Source: Pseudomonadota bacterium
GTDB lineage: Bacteria > Pseudomonadota > Gammaproteobacteria > Steroidobacterales > Steroidobacteraceae
DNA length: 64,000 nucleotides
Assembly: GCA_018241525.1 (NCBI GenBank)
Contig: JAFEDR010000001.1
Coordinates: 248,001 to 312,000, forward strand
Direction of reading: 5' to 3'
The translations under genes and the position numbers were made by a program. The notes beneath the pieces are model-generated. The model was given only the letters and a program-made list of their open reading frames with translations. It made no database searches and was not told where the DNA came from. How positions within the stretch are numbered: the stretch's first letter is position 1; every line of letters starts with the position of its first letter. This document shows positions 11,517 to 20,982 of the stretch, one piece after another.

Positions 11517-13025
11517 ATGACGGGGAGCTCGGGCGTGCAGCGCATTCTGATCGGCGGCGCGTGGGTGGATGCCGAGGGCGGCGCGGTCCGCGAGATCCGC
11601 AACCCGGCGACGCTGAAGCCGCTCGGCCAGGCGGCCGACTGCGGTCCGGCGGACGTCGAGCGCGCGGTCGCGGCCGCGCGCGCGGCGCAGAGCGAGTGGT
11701 GGCGCGTGCCCGGCGTCGAGAAGGCGCGCCTGCTGCGCGAGATCGGCGCCCGCATCCGGGCACGCGAGGCGGCGCTCGCGACGCTGATGTCGGCCGAGAC
11801 CGGCAAGCCGCTGTGCGAGGCGACCGACTGCATCGACTGGGTCGCGGCCTGCTTCGAGTACTACGGCGAGGTCGCGCGCGCCAGCTACGGCAACTCCGTG
11901 CCGCCGGTCGCGCGCCACCAGCTGAACTTCACGATCAAGGAGCCCTACGGCGTCGTCGCCGCGATCGTGCCGTTCAACTTCCCGCTGCTGCTGATGGCGT
12001 GGAAGGTGGCGCCGGCGATCGCCGCCGGCAACGCAGTGGTCTGCAAGCCGCCCCACCAGAACCCGCTGTCGAACTTGCTGCTCGCCGAGGTCTACGACGG
12101 CCTGCTGCCGCCCGGGGTCGTGAACGTCATCACCGGCGCCGGCGACACCGGCCAGGCGCTGGTCGAGCATCCCGGGGTCGACCTGGTCGCGTTCACCGGC
12201 TCGACGGCCGTCGGGCGGCGGATCGCGGCGGCCGCCGGCGCGCAGCTCAAGAAGGTGAATCTCGAGCTCGGCTCGATCGACCCGCTGATCGTGTTCAAGG
12301 ACGCCGACCTCGACGTCGCGGTGCCGGGCGCCGCCTGGGCGCGGCTGCTGAACGCCGGCCAGGTCTGCACCTCCGCGAAGCGCATCTACGTCGAGCAGCC
12401 GATCGCGGCCGAGTTCATCGAGCGGCTGCACGAGTACGTGGCCTTCCTCGAGGTCGGCGACCCGGCCAAGGCCGACACCGACCTCGGGCCGCTGATCTCG
12501 AACGAGGCGGCGCGGCGGGTGGAGGACCAGGTGGCGCGGGCGGTCAAGGACGGCGCACGCCTCAAGCTCGGCGGGCGGATGTTCCGGCCGTCGGGCCTGC
12601 CGGGCCACTTCTTCCAGCCGACGATCCTCGCCGACGTGCGCCACGGCAGCGTCGCGACGCGCGAGGAGATCTTCGGGCCGGTGCTGGCCGTGACGCCGGT
12701 CGCCGACGCCGACGAGGCGATCCGGCTCGCCAACGACTCCGAGTACGGGCTCGGCGCCACGGTCTACACGCGCGACCTCGCGACCGCGATGCGCGCGATG
12801 GAGTCGATCAAGGCCGGCACGTTCTGGATCAACGACCCGCTGACCGACAACGACGCTGCGCCGTTCGGCGGCATGCGCCACAGCGGCATCGGCCGCGAGC
12901 TCGGGGCGGAGGGCCTGGATGCGTTCCGCGAGCCGAAGCACGTGCACCTCGACTACGTGATGGAGCGCAAGCCCTGGTTCTTCCCGTACCGGGACCGCCG
13001 TCCGCCGGGCGGCGCGCACGGCTGA
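11517..13025 (+). CDS. NAD(P)-dependent aldehyde dehydrogenase
   Basis: A 502-residue ALDH-superfamily enzyme. The nucleophile is Cys284 in NAGQVCTSAK, the general base Glu250 in VNLELGS, and the nucleotide fold has FTGSTAVGRR. The usual ELGGKSP after the base reads ELGSIDP here, an uncommon change next to the active site. The EEIFGPV and PFGGMRHSGIGRE motifs are intact. Its TGA overlaps the ATG of a glycine/amine oxidase-like gene (TGATG), so the pair is translationally coupled: the oxidase would make an aldehyde that this enzyme oxidises, as in putrescine or gamma-glutamylputrescine catabolism (inference). Confidence 0.9.
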   Translation: MTGSSGVQRILIGGAWVDAEGGAVREIRNPATLKPLGQAADCGPADVERAVAAARAAQSEWWRVPGVEKARLLREIGARIRAREAALATLMSAETGKPLCEATDCIDWVAACFEYYGEVARASYGNSVPPVARHQLNFTIKEPYGVVAAIVPFNFPLLLMAWKVAPAIAAGNAVVCKPPHQNPLSNLLLAEVYDGLLPPGVVNVITGAGDTGQALVEHPGVDLVAFTGSTAVGRRIAAAAGAQLKKVNLELGSIDPLIVFKDADLDVAVPGAAWARLLNAGQVCTSAKRIYVEQPIAAEFIERLHEYVAFLEVGDPAKADTDLGPLISNEAARRVEDQVARAVKDGARLKLGGRMFRPSGLPGHFFQPTILADVRHGSVATREEIFGPVLAVTPVADADEAIRLANDSEYGLGATVYTRDLATAMRAMESIKAGTFWINDPLTDNDAAPFGGMRHSGIGRELGAEGLDAFREPKHVHLDYVMERKPWFFPYRDRRPPGGAHG

Positions 13026-14311
13026 TGCTGGCCGACGATTTCGCCGCCGACTGCTACTGGACCCGGGACGCGCCGCTGCCCGAGGCCCCGGATGCGCCGC
13101 TGCCGGCCGCGGTCGACGTCGCGATCGTCGGCGCGGGCTACACGGGCCTTGCCGCCGCCCGCGAGACCGCGCTCGCCGGGCGCCGCACCCTGCTGCTCGA
13201 CGCCGGCCCGATCGGCGGCGGCTGCTCGGCGCGCAACGGCGGCCAGGTCGCCTTCAGCCTGAAGCCCAGCCTCGCGACGCTCGCGGCCCGGCACGGCGCG
13301 GCGACCGCCGCGCGCCTCTACGGCGAGGGCTTCGAGGCGGTCGACGCGCTGCGCTCGCTGGCGCGCGACGAGCAGCTCGACTGTGACTGGCGCGAGGTCG
13401 GCTGCTTCGTCGGTGCACACACGCCGCGGCACTTCGGCGCGCTGGTGCGCGAGGCCGAGACGCAGCCCGAGGGTCTCGCGATGCGCTACGAGGTCGTGCC
13501 GCGCGCCCGGCAGCGCGAGGTCGTCGACACCGCCCGCTACCACGGCGGCGTGCTCTATCCCGGCGACGCGGCAGTTCATCCGGCGCGGCTGGTGCGCGCG
13601 CTGCACGCGCGCGCGGTCGCGGCCGGTGCCGAGTGCCGTGACCACACCGAGGTCCACGGCCTCGCGCGCAGCGCGCAGGGATTCGAGCTCGCGACCGCGC
13701 GCGGCCGGCTGCGCGCCCGCGAGGTGCTGATCGCGACCAACGGCTATACCGGCCGCTTCGCCCCGTGGTTCAGGCGCCGGCTGCTGCCGATCGGCAGCTA
13801 CATCATCGCCACCGAGGCACTCGAGCCGGCGCAGGTCGCGCGGCTGATCGTCGCCGGCCGCAACGTCGGCGACACGCGCCGCGTGGTCGTCTACTACCGG
13901 CCCTCGCCCGACGGGCGGCGCATCCTGTTCGGCGGTCGCGCCGCAGCGCGCGAGACCGACGCCGCGCGCTGCGTGCCGCGCCTGCGCGCGATGCTCGCCG
14001 ACATCTTTCCCGAGCTCGCGCGCGTGCGGGTCAGCGCCGCGTGGATGGGTTTCGTGGGCTTCACCTTCGACACGATGCCGCACTTCGGCGTCCGCGACGG
14101 CATCCACTACAGCCTCGGCTACTGCGGTCAGGGCGTGCCGAGCGCGACCTACTACGGCCGCAAGATCGGCCTCAAGATCGCCGGGCGGCCCGGCCACGAG
14201 ACCGCGCTCGACGGCCTGCCGTTCCCGTCCCGGCCGTTCTACACGGGCAATCCCTGGTTCCTGCCGTGGGCGATCGCCGGCTACCGGCTGCGCGACCGGC
14301 TCGGCGTCTAG
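13025..14311 (+). CDS. FAD-dependent amine oxidoreductase (DAO/PuuB-like)
   Basis: A 428-residue flavoprotein of the D-amino acid oxidase/glycine oxidase superfamily, closest in style to gamma-glutamylputrescine oxidoreductases. The N terminus has a Rossmann FAD site (AIVGAGYTGLAAARE, about residues 36-50) followed by GGGCSARNGGQV, a PuuB-type signature. The C-terminal half carries GFTFDTMPHFG and GYCGQGVPSATYYG for flavin and substrate binding. The start is fixed by the one-base stop/start overlap with the aldehyde dehydrogenase. A primary- or secondary-amine substrate is inferred. Neither puuA nor puuD is in the window, so a full Puu pathway cannot be claimed. Confidence 0.87.
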   Translation: MLADDFAADCYWTRDAPLPEAPDAPLPAAVDVAIVGAGYTGLAAARETALAGRRTLLLDAGPIGGGCSARNGGQVAFSLKPSLATLAARHGAATAARLYGEGFEAVDALRSLARDEQLDCDWREVGCFVGAHTPRHFGALVREAETQPEGLAMRYEVVPRARQREVVDTARYHGGVLYPGDAAVHPARLVRALHARAVAAGAECRDHTEVHGLARSAQGFELATARGRLRAREVLIATNGYTGRFAPWFRRRLLPIGSYIIATEALEPAQVARLIVAGRNVGDTRRVVVYYRPSPDGRRILFGGRAAARETDAARCVPRLRAMLADIFPELARVRVSAAWMGFVGFTFDTMPHFGVRDGIHYSLGYCGQGVPSATYYGRKIGLKIAGRPGHETALDGLPFPSRPFYTGNPWFLPWAIAGYRLRDRLGV

Positions 14312-14323
14312 CGAGGAGCGGCG

Positions 14324-14926
14324 ATGGCGGAGGGCGTTGCGCGGCGTTCAGCGGTAGTGCGCCACCCCGATGGCCGGTCGCGGTGCGCGTGGTGCGGCAC
14401 GGATCCGCTCTACGTCGACTACCACGACCGCGAGTGGGGCGTGCCGCTGCACGAGGACCGGGCGCTCTTCGAGATGCTGTGCCTCGAGGGAGCGCAGGCA
14501 GGCCTCAGCTGGATCACCGTGCTGCGCAAGCGCGAGCACTACCGCCGCGCCTTCGACGGCTTCGACGCCTCCCGCATCGCGCGCTACACGGCCCGGCGGC
14601 AGGCGGCGCTGCTGGCCGATCCCGGCATCGTCCGCCACCGCCAGAAGATCGCCGGCTTCGTCGCCAACGCGCGCGCGCTGCTCGCGTTGCACGACGGCGG
14701 GCTGACGCTCGACGAGCTCGTCTGGTCCTACGGCCCGCGCCGCCGGCGGGCGCGGCCGCGCGGGCCGGGCCAGGTGCCGGCCGAGACCGCCGAGAGCGCG
14801 GCGCTCAGCCGCGAGCTCAGGCGGCGCGGCTTCACGTTCGTCGGCTCGACGATCTGCTACGCCTTCATGCAGGCCGTCGGCATCGTCGACGATCACCAGG
14901 CTCGCTGCTTCGTCGCCCGCCGCTGA
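14324..14926 (+). CDS. tag: DNA-3-methyladenine glycosylase I
   Basis: A 200-residue base-excision repair enzyme that removes 3-methyladenine from alkylated DNA. The zinc-snap ligands are Cys21 (RCAWC), His34 (YHDREWG), His191 and Cys195 (DDHQARC). Catalytic Glu55 lies in CLEGAQAGLSW, with the same spacing to the first histidine as in the E. coli enzyme. A basic, proline-rich insert (about residues 143-160, [14 protein letters not shown]) replaces the usual shorter loop. The gene follows the FAD oxidoreductase by 12 bases. Its TGA is back-to-back with the stop of the convergent carboxypeptidase gene, forming TGATCA. Confidence 0.94.
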   Translation: MAEGVARRSAVVRHPDGRSRCAWCGTDPLYVDYHDREWGVPLHEDRALFEMLCLEGAQAGLSWITVLRKREHYRRAFDGFDASRIARYTARRQAALLADPGIVRHRQKIAGFVANARALLALHDGGLTLDELVWSYGPRRRRARPRGPGQVPAETAESAALSRELRRRGFTFVGSTICYAFMQAVGIVDDHQARCFVARR

Positions 14927-16528
14927 TCAGGGCGCGCGTGGCACGCTGGTGCGGCGGATGAAGGCCGCGGTCGAGTCGTGCAACTGGCGCAGCGACGGCT
15001 CGTGGGCGTAGACCATGTGGCCGGACTCGTAGAACTGGTACTCGATGTTCTGCTGCAGCGACGCCGGGATCGGCAGGTGGCGCATCTCGTAGACACCCTG
15101 GAAGTACGGGGTGGCGAGGTCGTAGTAGCCGGCGTGCAGCTGCACGCGCAGGCTCGGGTCCTGCTTCATCGCGTTGGCGAGGTCCGGCAGCACGTTGGTG
15201 GCGTGCGGCGCCGGCAGGGTCGCGCCGGGCGGCTGGTGCGCGCCGATCCAGGTGCGGAAGAGCGGCACCGAGGCCTTGAAGGCCTTGCCCTCGCCGTAGT
15301 GCAGGTCCTTGCGGGCGTACTCGTTGAACGCCGCGACGTAGGCCGAGCGCAGTGCCGCGGCCTGCGGGTCGTAGTCCGCGGTCTTGGCCAGCGGGTCGAG
15401 CTGCGGGCCGCTGAAGCGCGTGTCGAGGCGCCCGGTCGCGGTCTCGCCCGCGGCCTGCAGCGTCTGGCGGAACTCGCCGCCCGTGACCCGCAGGTTGGCG
15501 CGCTCGAGGTAGTCCTCCGGCAGCCCGGTGTAGCGGTGCAGCTTCGCGAGCGTGGCGCGCCGCTGCTCGGCGGGCAGCGAGGCGCCCGCCGCGAGCGCGA
15601 GCGCGTACTCGCCCATCGCGAAGCGCTCGACCTCGTCGAGCAGCGTGCGCAGCGCGGGCGGCGCGTCCGGCAGCCGGTGGTGGTACCAGGCGGTGGCCGC
15701 ATAGGTCGGCAGCGCCAGCTGGTAGGCGAGGTCGACGCCGGGATTCGACTCGACGCGGTCGACGCTGCCGTCGAAGGCCAGGATCTGCGACAGCAGGATC
15801 ACGCCATTGAGGTCGATCGAGCGATCCGTCTCGAGCAGGTTCGCGAGCACCGCGGAGCGCGTCGTGCCGTAGCTCTCGCCGAACAGGTACTTCGGCGAGT
15901 TCCAGCGGCCGAAGCGCGCGAGGAACTGCGACACGAAGTCGGCGAAGGCGTGGCCGTCGGCGTCGACCCCGTAGAAGGCCTTCTCGCGGTCCTTGCCGGC
16001 CACCCGGCTGAAGCCCGTGCCCGGCGCGTCGATGAACACGAGGTCGGTCACGTCGAGCAGGCTCGCGTCGTTGTTGACGATCGCGTATGGCGCCGCCGGC
16101 GCGTGCCGGTCGCCGGGCGTCACGACCCGCTTCGGGCCGAAGGCGCCCATGTGCAGCCAGACGCTCGCCGAGCCCGGGCCGCCGTTGTAGACGAAGGTCA
16201 CCGGCCGCGGCGCGCCCTTCGGGTCCGCCGCGAAGTAGGCGACGTAGAACATGCTGGCCTCGGGCCCGGGCTCCTTGTCGGCGTTCTGCGCGACGTCGTC
16301 CCACTCCTTCGGGTGGACGACGAGCGTGCCCGCGACGGCCTCGTAGTCGATGCGCCGCCCGCCGACGGTGACGGTGCCGCGGCTCGCGACCTGCTCGGGC
16401 TTGAACGCCTCGGGCTTGGGTTCCGGCTTCGGCGGTCCCTTGTCCGCGACCGGCGCGTCCGCGGCCGCGGCGAGCGAGGAGGCGAGCAGCAGGCCGGCGA
16501 GGGCGAGCAGCGGTCGGTGGGCGCGCAT
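14927..16528 (-). CDS. Peptidase S10 serine carboxypeptidase, exported
   Basis: A 533-residue serine carboxypeptidase of the S10 family, expected in the periplasm. A signal peptide (1-23, SLAAAADA) precedes a proline/lysine-rich segment. The oxyanion and family motif VYNGGPGSASVWLH is at about residues 113-126, the nucleophile is Ser219 in GESYGTTR, and the late Asp (YYDLATPYF) and His (ESGHMVY) complete the triad. Length and order match bacterial S10 proteins, which remove C-terminal residues from peptides at acidic pH. It stands alone on this strand between tag and the sigma/anti-sigma unit. Confidence 0.92.
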   Translation of the reverse strand: MRAHRPLLALAGLLLASSLAAAADAPVADKGPPKPEPKPEAFKPEQVASRGTVTVGGRRIDYEAVAGTLVVHPKEWDDVAQNADKEPGPEASMFYVAYFAADPKGAPRPVTFVYNGGPGSASVWLHMGAFGPKRVVTPGDRHAPAAPYAIVNNDASLLDVTDLVFIDAPGTGFSRVAGKDREKAFYGVDADGHAFADFVSQFLARFGRWNSPKYLFGESYGTTRSAVLANLLETDRSIDLNGVILLSQILAFDGSVDRVESNPGVDLAYQLALPTYAATAWYHHRLPDAPPALRTLLDEVERFAMGEYALALAAGASLPAEQRRATLAKLHRYTGLPEDYLERANLRVTGGEFRQTLQAAGETATGRLDTRFSGPQLDPLAKTADYDPQAAALRSAYVAAFNEYARKDLHYGEGKAFKASVPLFRTWIGAHQPPGATLPAPHATNVLPDLANAMKQDPSLRVQLHAGYYDLATPYFQGVYEMRHLPIPASLQQNIEYQFYESGHMVYAHEPSLRQLHDSTAAFIRRTSVPRAP

Positions 16529-16616
16529 GCGGGCTCCGGTGTGGTCCGAGGGGGAGACGGAGCTTAGCGCGGACGGATGACGGTCATGCCGGCCTTAAGT
16601 GTCGGACGGGCGTGCG

Positions 16617-17692
<1,076 letters not shown>

Positions 17693-17696
<4 letters not shown>

Positions 17697-18268
17697 GCGG
17701 CCACTCCGGCCAGCAGTTCGCGCAGGCGGCCGCGCGCGTAGCGCAGCCGGCTCTTCGCCGTCTCGAAACTCGTGCCGGTCACCTCGGCAATCTCCTCAAC
17801 GCTCAGTTCGGCCTCGGCGCGCAGCAGGAACGCCTCGCGCTGCTCGTCGGGCAGGCGGGCGAGCGCCGCCAGGATCTGTTCGGCCGAGGCGGCCGACTCG
17901 GCGCGGCGCTCGGGCTGGTCGCGCGGATCGCCGGGCAGTTGCGCCGCGAGCGGCTCGCCCTCGCCGTCGTCCTCGTCGAGGCTCAGAGCGGGCCGCCGGC
18001 TGCGCCACACGTCGACCACGCGGTGTCGCGCGAGCGTGTAGAGCCAGGTCGTGAAGCGCGCCCGCGGCTCGTAGCGCGCCGCATGGCGCGCCACCGCGAA
18101 CCAGATCTCCTGCATCAGGTCGTTCGCGGTCTCCCGGTCGCCGAGCTGCCGGCACAGGAACCGGTAGACCCGCGACTCGTGGCGCCGGTAGAGCGTCTCG
18201 AACGCGCCGCCGTCGCCGCCCGCGAAGGACTGCATCAGCGCCTCGTCGCTGTCCCCGGCGTCGGCCAT
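17693..18268 (-). CDS. ECF-family RNA polymerase sigma factor
   Basis: A 191-residue sigma-70-family factor of the extracytoplasmic-function group. Region 2 (about residues 22-90) carries RVYRFLCRQLGDRETANDLMQEIWFAVARHA and RFTTWLYTLARHRVVDVWR. Region 4 (about 128-183) carries LARLPDEQREAFLLRAEAELSVEEIAEVTGTSFETAKSRLRYARGRLRELL. A short acidic linker rich in Asp/Glu separates them. It directs polymerase to a small regulon, probably in response to an envelope signal relayed by the overlapping downstream membrane gene. A GATAAT box (18277-18282) lies eight bases before the ATG, so a separate near-leaderless promoter is possible in addition to read-through from the upstream gene. Confidence 0.93.
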
Positions 18269-18277
18269 CGAGGCGGA

Positions 18278-19114
18278 TTATCGCAGTCCGGCGACGTTTC
18301 CGCCCGGCGGGTCCGGCACGTAGCGCGGCGCGGCGTCCGGGAACGGGTCCGGGCGGCCGCCGCGCGGTGCGGGCGAGCGGATCACGCCGAGCGCGACCAG
18401 GTTCGCGAGGCTGTCATAGCGGATCCGGATCACCTCGTCGGGCTCGGCGCCGCGCCGCTCGAACGCCGTGCGCGCCACGAGCGAGGTCTCGCGTGCACCG
18501 TGACCGGTACCGAGCTTCGGCTCCATCGGCGCGGGCGCCGCGGGACTCGCGAGTCGCGCCTCGGACTCGGCCGGGCGTCCGGCCGCCGCGGCCTTGCCGG
18601 CGGCCGAAGCGTCGGCGGCGGCCTCGGATCGGGCGAGGTTCTGCGCCACGGCCGGCTCGGCGACCCGCTCGCGGAAGAGCGCCACGCCGATGACGCCGAC
18701 GTTCGCCGGCCGGCCGGTGCGCTCGGCGTAGCTCTGCGGCGAGGCGGTGAACTCGAAGGCCGCGACCTGGCTGTCGCTCTTGCGCCAGCCGAGGATGCCG
18801 TAGGACTCGTAGGGATCGAAGACGTAGCCGCCCTGCTGCCAGCCGGCGGTCTCACCGGTCACGACGTTCACGCTGTCGACCGAGGTGACCGCGAGCAGGC
18901 GTCCGGGCTGGCGGCTGCGGATCGAGATCGAGTAGCGGTCGCCGGGTGCGCCGGCGACCCAGTACTCGCCGCGGTAGTAGTGCGGCTCGAGCGTGGCGCC
19001 GCTGGTGCGGTCGACGATCGTCACGTCGGCGAGGCGTCCGACCGCGCCGGCGGTCGGCGCTGCGGCCGCGAGCAGGGCGGTCAGGGCGAGGGCAAAGTCG
19101 GTGCGGCGGGTCAT
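18278..19114 (-). CDS. Secreted conserved protein of unknown function, first gene of the sigma unit
   Basis: A 278-residue exported protein. I chose ATG 19114 (MTRRTDFALALTALL), which begins a good signal peptide cleaved after about residue 24; an in-frame ATG at 19147 would add a hydrophilic tail. Residues about 26-145 form a conserved beta-rich domain with YYRGEYWVAGAPGDRYSI, GYVFDPYESYGILGWRKS and NVGVIGVALFRERV. The rest is an Ala-rich linker and a C-terminal segment containing DEVIRIRYDSLANLVALGV. I do not recognise a named family. It ends nine bases before the ECF sigma gene, so it may be the regulated product or the sensed partner of that system (inference). Confidence 0.75.
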   Translation of the reverse strand: MTRRTDFALALTALLAAAAPTAGAVGRLADVTIVDRTSGATLEPHYYRGEYWVAGAPGDRYSISIRSRQPGRLLAVTSVDSVNVVTGETAGWQQGGYVFDPYESYGILGWRKSDSQVAAFEFTASPQSYAERTGRPANVGVIGVALFRERVAEPAVAQNLARSEAAADASAAGKAAAAGRPAESEARLASPAAPAPMEPKLGTGHGARETSLVARTAFERRGAEPDEVIRIRYDSLANLVALGVIRSPAPRGGRPDPFPDAAPRYVPDPPGGNVAGLR

Positions 19115-19158
19115 GGGCTGGCTCCGTGGAGGCGACGAGGACTCCAACGGCCGGCGGG

Positions 19159-19175
19159 CGCGAACGGGGTTCGCG
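19159..19175. terminator. Inverted repeat between the P1 peptidase gene and the sigma unit
   Basis: CGCGAAC-GGG-GTTCGCG is a perfect 7-bp stem with a 3-base loop. It lies 29 bases after the P1 peptidase stop and 45 bases before the secreted-protein ATG on the same strand. It could terminate the peptide operon or act as an operator for the sigma unit; no U-tract is visible. Confidence 0.35.
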
Positions 19176-19203
19176 CGGCGTCAATTGAACAGAATGCCGC
19201 CGC

Positions 19204-20202
19204 TCAGGGCGGCGGCAGGGCCGCGGCGTGGGCCGCGCGCGCGATCGCGCGCGCGAAGCAGTCGGCGGCGGCCGAGCCGAGTCGCGCGACGAGGCCCGCG
19301 CGCCGCGGGCCCGCGGCGGCCGCGTCGCCGGTCGCCACCGCGAAGATCGTGTCGCCGTCGAAGGGCGTGTGCGAGGGCCGCACCGCGCGGGCGATGCCGT
19401 CGTGCGCCATGACCGCGAGGCGCCGGCACTCGGCGCCGGTCAATGCGGCCGAGGCGGCGACGACCCCGATCACGGTGCTCGTGCCGGGCGCGAGGCGCTC
19501 GAGGTCGGCGAGCCGCGACTCCGGTGGCGCCGGGTCGACGAGCGGCGGCGGCGCGGCGGCGAAGGGTCCGCCGAACTCGCCGTCGATCTCGAAGGGCCAG
19601 GCGTACGGGGTGCGACCGTCGGGGTAGTAGACGCTGCCGATCGAGTTCACGGCGACCAGCGCGCCGACCACGTGGCCGTCGTCGAGCACGAGCGAGGCGG
19701 AGCCGAGCCCGCCGGCGACGTGGCCGGCGCGTGCGCCACGGCCGGCGCCGACGCGGCCAAGCGCGAAGCGCGTGCCGGCGGCCGCGACCGAGGCGACGCC
19801 GAGCGCGCGGTACGGGGGCTCGAGCCAGTCCTTGTCGCCGCCACCGCCGAGGTCGTGCAGCACCGCCGCCGGCACGATCGGGATGGCCCGCGTGTGCGCG
19901 AGCAGGCGCAGCCCGCGGCCCGCGCGGGACAGCTCGGCCGCGACGCCGTCCGCGGCGCCGAGCCCGAACACCGAGCCGCCGGCGAGCACGATCGCGTGCG
20001 CCTGGCCGACCAGCGCATCGGGCGCGAGCGCGTCGGTCTCGCGCACGCCGGGCGCGCCGCCGCGGACGTCGACGCCGGCGGCCAGCGCGCTCGCACCGAG
20101 CAGCGTCGTGACGCCGGTCTCGGCGCGCGCGTCGGTGGCGTGGCCGACCGTGAGGCCGGGGACGTCGGTGATCAGGTTGAGCGGGCCCGGGCGCGGCATC
20201 AT
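19204..20202 (-). CDS. P1-family (DmpA/S58-type) aminopeptidase
   Basis: A 332-residue member of the DmpA/L-aminopeptidase D-Ala-esterase family of self-processing N-terminal nucleophile hydrolases. Family blocks are ITDVPGLTVGHATD at the N terminus, GGAPGVRETD, VLAGGSVFGLGAADGV, the probable autocleavage region VGALVAVNSIGSV (about residues 157-169) and the C-terminal SHTPFDGDTIFAVATG. Related enzymes release N-terminal residues, including D-amino acids or beta-peptides. It is the last gene of the peptide-import operon and begins four bases after the SDR stop, so a role in breaking down imported peptides is likely. A second ATG one codon later (20199) could also be used. Confidence 0.9.
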   Translation of the reverse strand: MMPRPGPLNLITDVPGLTVGHATDARAETGVTTLLGASALAAGVDVRGGAPGVRETDALAPDALVGQAHAIVLAGGSVFGLGAADGVAAELSRAGRGLRLLAHTRAIPIVPAAVLHDLGGGGDKDWLEPPYRALGVASVAAAGTRFALGRVGAGRGARAGHVAGGLGSASLVLDDGHVVGALVAVNSIGSVYYPDGRTPYAWPFEIDGEFGGPFAAAPPPLVDPAPPESRLADLERLAPGTSTVIGVVAASAALTGAECRRLAVMAHDGIARAVRPSHTPFDGDTIFAVATGDAAAAGPRRAGLVARLGSAAADCFARAIARAAHAAALPPP

Positions 20203-20206
20203 CGGC

Positions 20207-20950
20207 TCAGATGCAGCGGCCGCCGTCGACCTCGAGCGCGACGCCGGTGACCATCGAGGCCTCGTCGGAGCAGAGGTAGACGGCGGCCTGCGCCATGTCC
20301 GCGGGCGTCGCGAAGCGGCCCAGCGGGATCGTCGCCAGGAAGCGCGCCCGCACCTCGGGCGTGTCGCTGCCCATGAAGGTCGCGAGCAGCGGCGTCTCGC
20401 TCGCCACCGGGTTGATCGCGTTGACGCGGATGCCGGATGGCGCGAGCTCGACCGCCATCGAGCGCGTGGCCGTGATCACCCAGCCCTTCGAGGCGTTGTA
20501 CCAGGTGAGCCGCGGGCGCGGGCTGACGCCGGCGGTCGAGGCGATGTTGAGGATCGCGCCGCGGCCACGTGCCTTCATGCCGGGGACGAAGCTGCGCGCG
20601 GTCAGGTAGATCGAGCGCACGTTGACCGCCAGCACGCGCTCGAACTCGGCCTCGGGCAGGTCCTCGAGTGGCTGCGGCACGTGGCCGATGCCGGCGTTGT
20701 TGACCAGGATGTCGGGCGGACCGAGCGCGCCGACCGCGGTGGCGAGCGCCGCCACGGACGCGCCATCGGCGACATCGACGGCGTGGGCCTCGGCCGCCGG
20801 TCCGAGTTCGGCGGCGAGCGCCGCGGCCGCGGCGGCGTTCAGGTCCGCGATCACGACCCGTGCGCCCTCGGCGACGAAGCGCCGCACGATCCCGGCGCCG
20901 ATGCCGGAGGCGCCGCCGGTCACGATCGCCGTCTTTCCTTGGAGTCGCAC
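20207..20950 (-). CDS. Short-chain dehydrogenase/reductase (SDR)
   Basis: A 247-residue classical SDR oxidoreductase. It has the cofactor motif TGGASGIG (residues 11-18), NNAG (84-87), catalytic Ser138 and the Tyr151-x-x-x-Lys155 pair in WYNASK. Asp36 at the end of the second strand (VVIADLN) suggests NAD(H) preference. The C terminus (GVALEVDGGRCI) is standard. It sits between an aldehyde dehydrogenase and a P1 aminopeptidase on the same strand with small gaps, as part of the peptide/amine catabolic operon. The substrate is not readable. Confidence 0.9.
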   Translation of the reverse strand: MRLQGKTAIVTGGASGIGAGIVRRFVAEGARVVIADLNAAAAAALAAELGPAAEAHAVDVADGASVAALATAVGALGPPDILVNNAGIGHVPQPLEDLPEAEFERVLAVNVRSIYLTARSFVPGMKARGRGAILNIASTAGVSPRPRLTWYNASKGWVITATRSMAVELAPSGIRVNAINPVASETPLLATFMGSDTPEVRARFLATIPLGRFATPADMAQAAVYLCSDEASMVTGVALEVDGGRCI

Positions 20951-20982
20951 GCGGTTTCGCTCCCCGGGTCGTCGGTTGTCGT

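Noticed and set aside
16577..16587. ATGACGGTCAT palindrome between the S10 and ankyrin genes
   Set aside because: Short, single occurrence with no promoter element at a sensible distance; too little to call an operator.
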